DNA from: Adiantum capillus-veneris
Taxonomy: Eukaryota; Streptophyta; Polypodiopsida; Polypodiales; Pteridaceae
DNA: 64,000 bases
Assembly (NCBI GenBank): GCA_014529385.2
Contig: CM043953.1
Coordinates: forward strand, 99,083,342-99,147,341
Direction: 5' to 3'
Shown: piece after piece, positions 54,582 through 64,000 of the stretch
Numbering within the stretch: the stretch's first letter is position 1
Layout of the letters: every line of letters begins with the position of its first letter
Position numbers and translations under genes: made by a program
Notes under the pieces: model-generated
Database searches by the model: none
Told to the model about the DNA's origin: nothing
What the model saw: the letters and a program-made list of their open reading frames with translations, nothing else

Positions 54582-56033
54582 AATACAATACCATCACCTT
54601 TGCCTTTGAAATAAGCAATGTCCTTTTCTAAATCAAAAAATGGTTGATCTCTATCTATGCAAGCATAAAAGGGGGAATCATGATGAGGAATGTAGCAACC
54701 AGCTTCAAAAATGGGTTGTACTTGTCATCTTTTACAATAGATACAAAATCTTCCAATCCTTTCTTAACCATACATGCTACCCTCCTTTCTCTCTTTGTTG
54801 CTTGAGATTCTTTGGCCACATCAATGAATGTATATTGTAATCCTCCAAGCCGTTAATTATTTGTGTATTATGCTCCCAAGTTTCAACAAGAAGTATAATA
54901 TTGGCTTTGCTTGGTAATTCATCAATGTCAAACCCCGCATTCCATGGGTATCCATTGCAACTCCAAAATCATATTTTCAATTGTAACTCAGTCTCATAGG
55001 TCACACATCCCTCTTTGCTTGAGGGACTTGCCTCTTCCTTGGGCACATTTTCTTCGTGAGAGATCTCCTTGTTTTTCTTATTTTTTTTTCAATGCCTTCA
55101 TGTGACACATATTTGGTTGCTTAATAGTGTGACCTTCACATACAAAACATTTTGTATCTCTCAAATAGATCCAACTATTATCAAGGATAATGTTTTGTTT
55201 GGTCTCATCCAACATGGTGCATACAATTGGCCATTCTCTTCAGCGAGGAGCTCCTTGCTTACCCACTCTATGTGCTCCATAAACCATAACTCCGGACATG
55301 CCAAAGTGAGTTTTGAAGAAATCTTTGATAACAATGGCAAGAGAAGGATGCGTCTCTAACTTCTCTTTGAGAATTCCACGAATAACAATGTTCTTGGAAT
55401 GTCACTCATGTTCCTTTAACTCCATATCCACATTCTCAACATTCTTTGTTTGAGCCATAGCCTGCATGAGTGAGGAATTAGGAACCACATTGCTACCACA
55501 TAGATTATCCCAAGACTTGTGTGTGCATACATTTACTTGTGTGTGCATACATTTTTCATGTCACATGCATCTCGGCTCATGGTGTCAAATTTCTCCACTT
55601 TCAATACATGGTCATGCTCTACTTTGCTCATGAGCTCCTTCAAAGAATTCAAGTCCATAAGAGAGCATTTACATTCCTTGCCTTCCTTTCCAACTTGCAT
55701 CAAATGTGTTGTTTACATCTCAAGTGTCCTCTTGAGATTCGCATTCTCAACCACAAGTAACCTTAGCATGCCATTCTCCATTGTAAGTGCCCGTAAGTCT
55801 TCGCCTTGTTTGTTTATGATCTCTTGCAATGATACCAAGTATGCCATGGTCATGGTTTTTGATGTTGTTGGTTGAGTGGTTGTGCTGCTATCTCTACAAG
55901 TAGGAGATTTTGAATCATTTTCCACAATGGTTGTGGACCTTCTTGAAGAAAAAGAACCCTTGCAAGTGCCAAAAGAAATTGTATGTAAAATAAGAGATGA
56001 ATGAAGAGAGTCAACTTTCCTGAATGTGTTCAC
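54582..56033 (-). pseudogene. LINE N-terminal part: coiled coil, RRM-like region, first half of endonuclease
   Basis: From ATG 56033 the frame gives a Ser/Thr-rich start and a leucine-rich coil (LLVVENANLKRTL). In other frames further on come HPSLAIVIKDFF, MVYGAHRVGK and WPIVCTMLDETKQNIILDNSWIYLRDTKCF, like the RRM-type domain of L1-like ORF1 proteins. Near 54950-54700 WNAGFDIDELPSKANIILLVETWEHN matches an endonuclease start. DRDQPFFDLEKDIAYFKGKGDGI leads straight to the insertion point. The GDxNA motif that should follow starts across the insertion at 38439. Many stops and shifts. Confidence 0.65.
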
Positions 56034-56156
56034 TTCAGAAATGCTACTACAGAAATGTCTTCCATAACTTTGAAAATTTCTATCTTTACATCAATGCATA
56101 GAGGGTGTTGTGCTCTTTGATTGAGGCTATAGATCACCCAAATGGGAAGGAGAGAG

Positions 56157-56209
<53 letters not shown>

Positions 56210-56277
56210 CAAGGAGGAGAGAGAGATAGAGATAAAATAGGGGAGAGAGAAAGAGATAGAGATAGAGATAGGGAGAG

Positions 56278-56308
<31 letters not shown>

Positions 56309-58225
56309 TATAGCCATTGTAAATCATGAAATGCTATAACTACACATGAAGCATTATAAATGGTGGGTAAGATCTGTGAAACACACATTTTGTATGCTAA
56401 TAACTACACATGAACCATTATAAATGGTGGGCAAGATCTGTGAAAGTTTGGAGAATGTAGATGATCATGGTAATATCATTGTGAAAGAAACTACTTTTTA
56501 GTATATGTATACAAATTGATGCACAATCTAGACCAATGTATGATCGGATGTAAATGATTCTCAGAGCATACATCTAGTATATCGGCATTTTTAAAATGTA
56601 TTAAATGATTGGAGATACAAATCATAATTCTTACTTGACTAATTTTAAAAGAGAACATTGTTCAATAGAAAGACAGACAATGGTGAACATCCTCTCATGA
56701 AATAGCATCTTTTATGTTTTTTGGCAGCCATACATTGGTTAACAGACAAGGAGCAATTTCAACATAAAACTTACAAATGACAAACTCGGGCTTTCAAGTA
56801 GACTTCCTGTCTACTAAGAGAATGTCCAACCAATGTTTGGAATAGTTTCTTATTGGTTTTTATACACTAAGTTTGTTAAACAGACTACTAAGTAAAATTG
56901 GTCTTTAAAATAGGAAAAAGGATTGTTTAACATTTCAATGATTGATCTAATTGCTTGGAAATGAAGTTATCTTTATGTTTATTGATATACTTTTTTGAGG
57001 AAAGTTTTCCAAAATGGCTTTTGGAAAAGAAAATCCCCATGTGAGGCTCCTTAGAGAGGAGGGCAAGTTTATTTTGAAAAACATGTCTAATTACAAACAA
57101 AACTCTGGCAAAATTTTTCCAAAAGGAAAAGACTTTCTAAATTTCAAAAGTTTGACATAACCGTGTCTTGAAAACCACGTACATACTTGGTTGGGTAGTT
57201 CTAGACTTATCATTTAAAACAAAATCCTCATGTGAGGCTCCTACAAAAGAAGGACCGGTCTACTTTTTGAAAAATGGGTCTACTTACAAACAAAACTCTG
57301 TCAAAATTTTGGCAAAATACAAGTAATATATATCTTATCCTCTATGTAACCCCAAAATGAAGCTTCGTTTCTAACTTTTTTTCTCTCTATTTCTCTTTCT
57401 TTCTCTATCTCTCTCTTTATCCTCTTAGGCTCTCATTCTATCCACTTGGGGGGTAGATTTTCCAATTTCACATGTAATCACTATGCAAATGTGGCTTTCC
57501 GCCTGAGTTTTCTCCAGCTACTGTTAGAAGCTAGCATCTAGCATAGACCACTAATAGACAAGATCTGGTTTATGAAATTGTACTACAGGGTATGATGCTT
57601 TCTATCGGAAGCCAAACCATGGGGGATATACCATCCTTTCAGAATGCGAGCCCAAAAACTTGCAAGACATGCTACTTATCCAATGGAAAGCCACGTCCCT
57701 CCGCCATACGTGATTTTCCGGAAGGATGAAAATCAGTCTTCATCATCAAACCAGAAACAACCAGTGTACCAGTTGAAAATATGGTAGAGGAAAGTCTATC
57801 AAACAAACCTATTGTAAAAAATATTGTTAAAAACGGATCATTCCTGATAGAGAAGCAAAGAAAAAACTCCCTCAAAATGCATATAAGGAGAGTGAAGGGG
57901 TTTAAGGCTATGGGACAGCAATAACGAGCAGAATAGACTGTTTGGATACCTGTCTTCCCATCAAGGTTTCCCATGTTCTAACTAGCTGCTTGTGTTGGAT
58001 GGTGGCAAGTATAGGTCTATTCTTTCATGGGTTCTAAAGCTCAAGTGTTCTACTACCAGATCGGATGTACAGCCAAAAAATAATGAAAATTGTCTTTTGT
58101 TTATTTTGTCTTTCGCTATTGTCTATTGTCTTTTATTTTTGATATAATTTGGTCAAGTGTCAATATATGGTTCTATAAGGGGGGATAACAAATTTAATCT
58201 CTCTCTTTCTATTTCCCGAGTTGTC
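56034..58225. other. Gene-free stretch with microsatellites and short duplications
   Basis: A GA/GATA-rich microsatellite fills about 56157-56311. AACTACACATGAA occurs at 56338 and 56401 with the next 40 bp repeated. A block around CATGTGAGGCTCCT recurs about 200 bp apart (57040 and 57232) together with ACAAACAAAACTCTG (57095 and 57293). No convincing coding sequence is seen. Confidence 0.6.
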
Positions 58226-58229
58226 CTTG

Positions 58230-59667
58230 GTCGACAACTACCATATATTGAATTTGCCTTCATTTTACAATGTGTGTAATTTTGTCTTTTTAAACATCCT
58301 TCAGGTTGGCTGGATTGTATCTCTTACACGTTTTGGGTATTCCCACGATAAAAGGATTCATATCCCACCTATTGGTGCACAATGCATGCTCTCTTGCTTC
58401 AAGGGGACTGATTTTCATAAAAGTCTTCTTGACTATGAGAAAAAGGCAATACAAGAGCAAGAGCTTTCAGCTGTAAAATAGCTTCTATTAATGATTGGTT
58501 AAAACTCTTAGCCCTTGCTAGAAAAGATCCCGCACAACTAATTAATGCACTTACCTCTTTTTTATTATCATTATGCTTTATTGATGCTCAAGACTTCTCT
58601 TATTTAGACTTCTATTTCTCATCACTACCTTCCATAGTTAATAAGCTTTATTTCATTAATAATCTTCCTATCCTTCCTTTGGCAATCAAAGAGTCTTAAG
58701 AGATTGTTAACCCTCTTTTGGATCTAGAGCTTTTAGATCAAGAAGAAAAAGAAGCCCTAGGCCTAACTGACGACCCTTCTTGTCAAAAAATTGACAGATC
58801 TATGCCTAGACATTTTTCTAAAGTCATTCCTACTCCCTTTCAGACAAATTAAGCCTTACATTGTTCACAAACTTTGGGATTTTGAGATAATGAATCTATG
58901 TGCTCCTTTCACTATTCATTCTTTAGCTCTACTTTGCAGTCTGCCGCCTGATCTGGTAGAGTAATGCAAAACATCGGCACTTCAATCAAAGCATCTACTA
59001 TCACAGGATAAACCTTTTATACTAAAGCAGATAAAACTGTCAGACATTGACAGTAAAAAGTGCTCTAATACTTCCATGGTAGCCCGTATAAAGGGACTAT
59101 CACTCAATGAGAAAGAAAATGACATTCGGAAGTTCTTGAAAAATTGTTGGAACACATACAGACCATTCATCAAGTGCACTTGTAAGAAGAACCCTGGTTC
59201 AAGCTGCCCAACAACGATCATATTGGTTAATCACCTTCTATGGTTTGTATTTTTCAAAATCTCCTAAGGTTGTTTCCTTATTCCTTTGGACCCGCACAAG
59301 TATATGCTTTCATTGGCTGGGTGAAGTTCGACATGTGATACTGGTTTTTTACTCTCTTCATGAACATTTGATCGATGCAACAAAAGGTTTAGTATTATAT
59401 ACACCAGGAACTCCATTCCTCTCTCGAGTTCAACATTACCCAATTGGACTAACCATCGACACAATTTTCAAGCCCTCTAGAAGTAGGGAACAACTAAAGC
59501 GTATTGCTAGCACACCCAGCAAGGCATCATCTTCAAAACAAGCTCGACAATTTTGCGGATCGGAGGACTTTGGCAAAACTCCAAGAATGCTAGAGTACAG
59601 TAGAGATGGCAAGGTACGACATTTAATTACTAGAACGAATGATTTACAATGGTTTAAACAAGGTTAA
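58230..59667 (+). pseudogene. Penelope-like ORF, N-terminal region (arm 1)
   Basis: Interrupted frames encode PPIGAQCMLSCFKGTDFHKSLLDYEKK, LDLELLDQEEKEALGLTDDP, a segment with CTCKKNPGSSCPTTIILVNHLL, and TPFLSRVQHYPIGLTIDTIF. I could not find a GIY-YIG endonuclease signature here, although related elements with this RT linker carry one N-terminally; it may be degraded or lie beyond the homology. The region is shared, with differences, by arm 2. Confidence 0.6.
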
Positions 59668-59706
59668 AAAATAAGACATCGTTTTATTCACCTAACTTTC
59701 ACTAAC

Positions 59707-59848
59707 AAGTTTATGGAGTTTGTGCACCCCCACACGTTTTTTGAGGAATTGTTAATAGAATATTTGGTATCAAAAATAAGTTTATGGAGTTTGTGCACCC
59801 CCACACGTTTTTTGAGGAATTGTTAATAGAATATTTGGTATCAAAAAT
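59707..59848 (+). repeat. 71-bp tandem duplication in arm 1
   Basis: AAGTTTATGGAGTTTGTGC begins at 59707 and 59778, with the whole 71-bp unit repeated essentially exactly. Arm 2 has a single copy, so this arose after the arms formed. Confidence 0.93.
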
Positions 59849-59887
59849 AACCTGAAACACTTTCACATAAAATTTGGATGGAAGTAC

Positions 59888-60686
59888 ATGAACAATATGA
59901 GCCAATATTTATATAAAACATTTGACACATTTGCGAAACCTTTTGATCTTAGTGAACCTTGTGTATGCCATACCCAAAAACGGTTTAAAAAATTCTTGAA
60001 AAGTTTTCGCCATCTTGGTGAGCATGTTCTTATTACTCATCCAACTTTCATTAGACACCACACATTAAGGGATAACATATCAAAAGGCCTTAACCATATC
60101 CCCCTTGTCCCAGTGCATCTGGATTCAGTTAAGACCGAGTTCAAGAAGGGATGGACAAAATTATGCCAATTGCTCAATATGAATTGTACACCATCTCACT
60201 TTCATTTAATTGAAGAAAGAATTCCAATCCACTTTCCAAACTATAGGCATAACCAAATTCCCTGGTTCATGGAAAATGATATCTTAGACGAATTGGAATT
60301 TATCCAAAAACACATTTTTATATGTGGTTTGGACAAATCATCCCAAAATCCGATCTTTATCTATAAACAAATCATTAGACTGCATGCAAAGAACATATTG
60401 AATTCTTCAAAATTCATGTCTATACAAGAATGCAATAATACCATTGTCTCGCTCATTAATTCACAATGCAAGGAGTTTAGTGTTGTACCTACTCCTGATA
60501 AAGGCCTTCCCTACATTATGGGAAACTATAAAATTCACAAATAAAAATTTTGTTGGATAAAAAATGCCCATGATTGTGTTTTCTCCCCTGTGGCTAGTAT
60601 GATCACTAATTTTTTGTGAGGTTTATCTAACAGGCTTATTGAATATACCAAAAAATTTCAAAAAAACTCCAAACATTCTCAAAGGC
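59888..60686 (+). pseudogene. Penelope-like RT, CxC linker and fingers (arm 1)
   Basis: A 218-codon open stretch: SEPCVCHTQKRF (the CxC linker), HVLITHPTFIRHHTLRDNI (a telomerase/PLE-like block), FICGLDKSSQNPIFIYKQ (RT motif like DKxxxNxVFxxK), and GLPYIMGNYKIHK, equivalent to the PKIHK block of Penelope RTs. A TAA follows KIHK; downstream CVFSPVASMITNFL continues to the arm end. Catalytic palm motifs are absent. It differs from arm 2 at 12 of 218 residues by my count. Confidence 0.8.
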
Positions 60687-61615
60687 TACTTGTTAATTAT
60701 GTAGGGCTACTTGTATGAAAGATACCTGGTGTCTAGGTAATGCGTCTTTTTTTCATGTTGTTTCTGTAGTATATTCCCTGATGAAAGGTCTTTTAGAATT
60801 ATATTTGTGTTCAAATATGTAGAACAAAACCTTGTATGAGTTGGTTTAATCGAAATGATATCCAATGGATATATCGTAAAGGGGTCCTCAAGGGACAAAG
60901 GTTTGTTGTGATTCATGCATTGCGTAATATATGTGTTATTAATGAATAGAAGATCATCCATATATCGATTAGACTGTATAAAAGCTAAAAGCATATCATA
61001 TTATTTGAGTCTAGATAATTTTCTAACATATTCTAGCTCAAACCAGGAAAGATATAGATTGCACCATAAGGGAGAACATGAGTATCCCATTGGGATTCCT
61101 TTAGTTGTTGGTATATATCCATCCCTAACCGTGAGAAGCAATTAAATAACACAAAGCTATTTAAAGCATCAAAGAATTCAAACGACCATTTAACTTCTGA
61201 TTTCTTCTTTGTAAGGTTAATTTTGCTTCTAGATGGTTTAAAACCTTTATAACCTTGAGTAGTTATTAATCTTTTAATGTTCCTCAAAGACTCCATCAGG
61301 CTATGTTTCCCATGGTGAGGAATTTCTTCATAACAAGCTTTAATATCGTATGTATGTATAAAATAAATCATTTTGGGAAGGTTTATTAAAGCTTCATATT
61401 GGTTGTTAATGATCCAGTATGCATTTGTATTAACCTTTGAGAATGTTAGGAGTTTTTTTTGAAAGTTTTTGGTATATTCAATAAGCCTGTTAGATAAACC
61501 TCACAAAAAATTAGTGATCATACTAGCCACAGGGGAGAAAACACAATCATGGACATTTGTTATCCACCAAAATTTTGATTTGTGAATTTTATACTTTCCC
61601 ATAATGTAGGGAAGG
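60687..61615 (-). pseudogene. Penelope-like RT palm and C-terminus (central segment)
   Basis: Minus strand: FIHTYDIKACYEEIPHH (motif A, catalytic Asp), then KGIPMG and SP-like residues in a shifted frame near 61100-61080, SNRYMDDLLFINN (motif C), and TRYLSYK near the end. Frames are broken by a shift at about 61090 and a stop before YDMLL. Its first 182 bp (61434-61615) duplicate part of arm 2 but lack the TAA after KIHK that both arms carry, so this segment descends from a different, less damaged copy. Confidence 0.78.
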
Positions 61616-61801
61616 CCTTTGAGAATGTTTGGAGTTTTTTTGAAAGTTTTTGGTATATTCAATAAGCTTGTTAGATAAACCTCACAAAAAATTAGTGATC
61701 ATACTAGCCACAGGGGAGAAAACACAATCATGGGCATTTTTTATCCAACAAAATTTTTATTTGTGAATTTTATAGTTTCCCATAATGTAGGGAAGGCCTT
61801 T
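61434..61801 (-). repeat. About 182-bp direct duplication at the arm 2 / central segment junction
   Basis: CCTTTGAGAATGTT starts at 61434 and at 61616; both units run to GGGAAGGCCTT. They differ at several bases, including the stop codon after KIHK. AAAGG is shared at the junction, fitting a template switch at microhomology. Confidence 0.88.
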
Positions 61802-64000
61802 ATCAAGAGTAGGTATAACACTAAACTCCTTGCATTGTGAATTAATGAGCGAGACAATGGTATTATTGCATTCTTGTATAGGCATGAATTTTGAAGAATT
61901 CAATATGTTCTTTGCATGCAGTCTAATGATTTTTTTATAGATAAAGATCAGATTTTGGGATGATTTGTCCAAACCACATATAAAAATGTGTTTTTGGATA
62001 AATTCCAATTCGTCTAAGATATCATTTTCCATGAACCCGGAAATTTGGTTATGCCTATAGTTTGGAAAGTGGATTGGAAGTCTTTCTTCAATTAAATGAA
62101 AGTGAGATGGTGTACAATTCATATTTAGAAATTGGCATAATTTTGTCCATCCCTTCTTGAACTCAGTCTTAACTGAATCCAGATGCACTGGGACAAGGGG
62201 GATATGGTTAAGGCCTTTTGATATGTTATCCCTTAATTTGTGGTGTCTAATGAAAGTTGGATGAGTAATAAGAACATGCTCACCAAGATGGCCAAAACTT
62301 TTCAGGAAGTTTTTAAACCGTTTTTGGGTATGGCATACACAAGGTTCACTAAGATCAAAAGGTTTCGCAAATGTGTCAAATGTTTTATATAAATATTGGC
62401 TCATATTGTTCATGTACTTCCATCCAAATTTTATGTGAAAGTGTTCAAGATTATTTTTGATACCAAATATCCTGATAACAATTCCGTAAAAAACGTGTGG
62501 GGGTGCACAAACTCCATAAACTTATTAGTGAAAGTTAGGTGAATAAAACGATGTCTTATTTTTTAACCTTGTTTAAACCATTGTAAATCATTCGTTCTAG
62601 TAATTAAATGTCATACCTTGCCATCTGTACTATACTCTAGCATTCTTGGAGTTTTGCCAAAGTCCTCCGATCCGCAAAATTGTCGAGCTTGTTTTGAAGA
62701 TGATGCCTTGCTGGGTGTGCTAGCAATACGCTTTAGTTGTTCCCTACTTCTAGAGGGCTTGAAAATTGTGTCGATGGTTAGTCCAATTGGGTGATGTTGA
62801 ACTCGAGAGAGGAATGGAGTTCTTGGTGTATATAATACTAAACCTTTTGTTGCATCAATCAAATGTTCATGAAGAGCGTAAAAAACCACTACCGCATGTC
62901 GAACTTCACCCAGCCAATGAAAGCATATACTTGTGCGGGTCCAAAGGAATAAGGAAACAACCTTGGGAGATTTTGAAATACATACCATAGAAGGTGATTA
63001 ACCAATATGATCGTTGTTGGGCAGCTTGAACCGGGGTTCTTCTTACAAGTGCACTTGATGAATGGTCTGTATGTGTTCCAACAATTTTTCAAGAACTTCC
63101 GAATGTCGTTTTCTTTCTCATTGAGTGATAGTCCCTTTGTACGGGCTACCATGGAAGTATTAGAGCACTTTTTACTGTCAATGTCTGACAGTTTTATCTG
63201 CTTTAGTATAAAAGGTTTATCCTGTGATAGTAGATGCTTTGATTGAAGTGCCGATGTTTTGCATTACTCTACCAAATCAGGCGGCAGACTACAAAGTAGA
63301 GCTAAAGAATGAATAGTGAAAGGAGCACATAGATTCATTATCTCAAAATCCCAAAGTTTGTGAACAATGTAAAGCTTAATTTTTCTGAAAGGGAGTAGTG
63401 GAACGACTTTAGAAAAATGTCTAGGCATAGATCTGTCAATTTTTTGACAAGAAGGGTCGTCAGTTAGGCCTAGGGCTTCTTTTTCTTCTTGATCTAAAAG
63501 CTCTAGATCCAAAAGAGGGTTAAAAATCTCTTGAGACTCTTTGATTGCCAAAGGAAGGATAGGAAGATTATTAATGAAATAAAGCTTATTAACTATGGAA
63601 GGTAGTAATGAGAAATAGAAGTCTAAATAAGAGCAGTCTTGAGCATCAATAAAGCATAATGATAATAAGAAAGAGCTAAGTGCATTAATTAGTTGTGCGG
63701 GATCTTTTCTGGCAAGGGCTAAGAGTTTTAACCAATCATTAATAGAAGCTATTTTAAAGCTGAAAGCTCTTGCTCTTGTATTGCCTTTTTCTCATAGTCA
63801 AGAAGACTTTTATGAAAATCAGTCCCCTTGAATCAAGAGAGCAAGCATTGTGCGCCAATAGGTGGGATATGAATCCTTTTATCGTGGGAATACCCAAAAC
63901 ATGTAAGAGATACAATCCAGCCAACGTGAAGGATGTTTAAAAATACAAAATTACACACATTGTAAAATGAAGGCAAATTCAATATATGGTAGTTGTCGAC
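61616..64000 (-). mobile_element. Penelope-like element, minus-strand arm (arm 2), runs off the window
   Basis: Mirror of 58230-60686: the last base of the window (GTCGAC) matches 58230. It encodes the same N-terminal region (63551-63264, 63152-62889, 62988-62611) and the CxC/RT-fingers stretch (62413-61757). In the 63780-63730 region it reads through where arm 1 has a TAG (ALKIAS versus AVK-stop), so the N-terminal frame is longer here. It ends at the same CTCAAAGG point as arm 1. Confidence 0.78.
61757..62413 (-). pseudogene. Penelope-like RT, CxC linker and fingers (arm 2)
   Basis: This 218-codon stretch carries the same blocks as arm 1 (PCVC, HVLITHPTFIRHH, DKSSQNLIFIYKK, NYKIHK) and the same TAA immediately after. 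Sharing of that stop by both arms implies they derive from one already damaged template. Confidence 0.8.

Larger units (their letters stand above)
58230..60686 (+). mobile_element. Penelope-like element, plus-strand arm truncated within RT
   Basis: Arm 1 of an inverted duplication. It covers the N-terminal region (58230-59667) and the CxC linker plus RT fingers (59888-60650), and ends at CTCAAAGG (60679-60686), before the RT catalytic motif. The left limit is uncertain because arm 2 leaves the window at the matching point, so homology may extend further left. Confidence 0.75.
58230..64000. repeat. Large inverted repeat, arms at least 2.4 kb, spacer 0.93 kb
   Basis: Arms 58230-60686 and 61616-64000 are inverted copies with some divergence and a private 71-bp duplication in arm 1. 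Both stop at the same nucleotide of the element. The spacer starts with a 10-bp direct repeat GGCTACTTGT (60684 and 60705). Confidence 0.88.

Noticed and set aside
57672-57974. 100-codon minus-strand frame left of the Penelope-like arm
   Set aside because: It is hydrophobic but has no recognisable family, and no partner appears in the second arm within the window.
60687-61615. Hammerhead ribozyme in the Penelope-like element
   Set aside because: I could not identify the conserved CUGAUGA and GAAA core in proper arrangement by eye, so it is not claimed.

Overview
The window looks like gene-poor nuclear DNA of a large plant genome. Plant Copia and Gypsy elements (including a chromovirus), tRNA-Asp and tRNA-iMet primer-binding sites, GT-AG introns, CT/GA microsatellites and layered retrotransposon nesting all point that way. 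Penelope-like retroelements of the type reported from green algae and spike mosses make a seed-free plant such as a fern or lycophyte plausible, but this is inference. No intact host gene is visible; almost every reading frame carries stops or frameshifts.

Layout. 1-11.46 kb: a minus-strand Gypsy fragment fused head-to-head with a plus-strand Copia element. The fusion point sits in a 3,335-bp segment present twice in tandem (788-4122 and 4128-7462) with a 5-bp filler. 11.5-24.9 kb: an old gene-like block. Two divergent pseudogenes share one architecture: coiled coil, RING-like Cys/His cluster, acidic linker, FCP1/NIF-type HAD phosphatase domain. A third, minus-strand gene has a helix-turn-helix and a DFAENY motif and looks transposase-like. 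Introns and spacers in this block are filled with degenerate palindromic repeats (core GTATGCTAATTAGCATAC) or, in one intron, with AGTACCAAA-type repeats.

25.3-37.8 kb: a Copia integrase remnant, an inverted 3' end of the same Copia family as at 7-11 kb, a decayed chromovirus, and a complete 5,562-bp LTR element (31560-37121, TSD TGGTG). In that element gag is fused in frame to integrase, protease/RT/RNase H are gone, and a long extra 3' reading frame carries a nuclear-localisation-like signal.

37.8-56.0 kb: a four-layer nest. A minus-strand LINE fragment is split by a plus-strand Copia-type element (38445-54581). That is split by a 12.6-kb element with no visible coding capacity (39018-51621, TSD CCATA). 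That in turn is split by a minus-strand 5.2-kb element (40999-46247, TSD TTGAT) encoding one 507-residue protein with an aspartic-protease-like site. LTR divergence falls from the outer to the inner layer, as nesting requires.

58.2-64.0 kb: a large inverted duplication of a Penelope-like retroelement with a CxC linker before the RT. Two arms end at the same nucleotide and flank a piece of another copy holding the RYMDD catalytic motif. The second arm runs off the window.

All reading was by eye. Exon borders, element families and percentages are estimates unless a boundary is backed by a target-site duplication.
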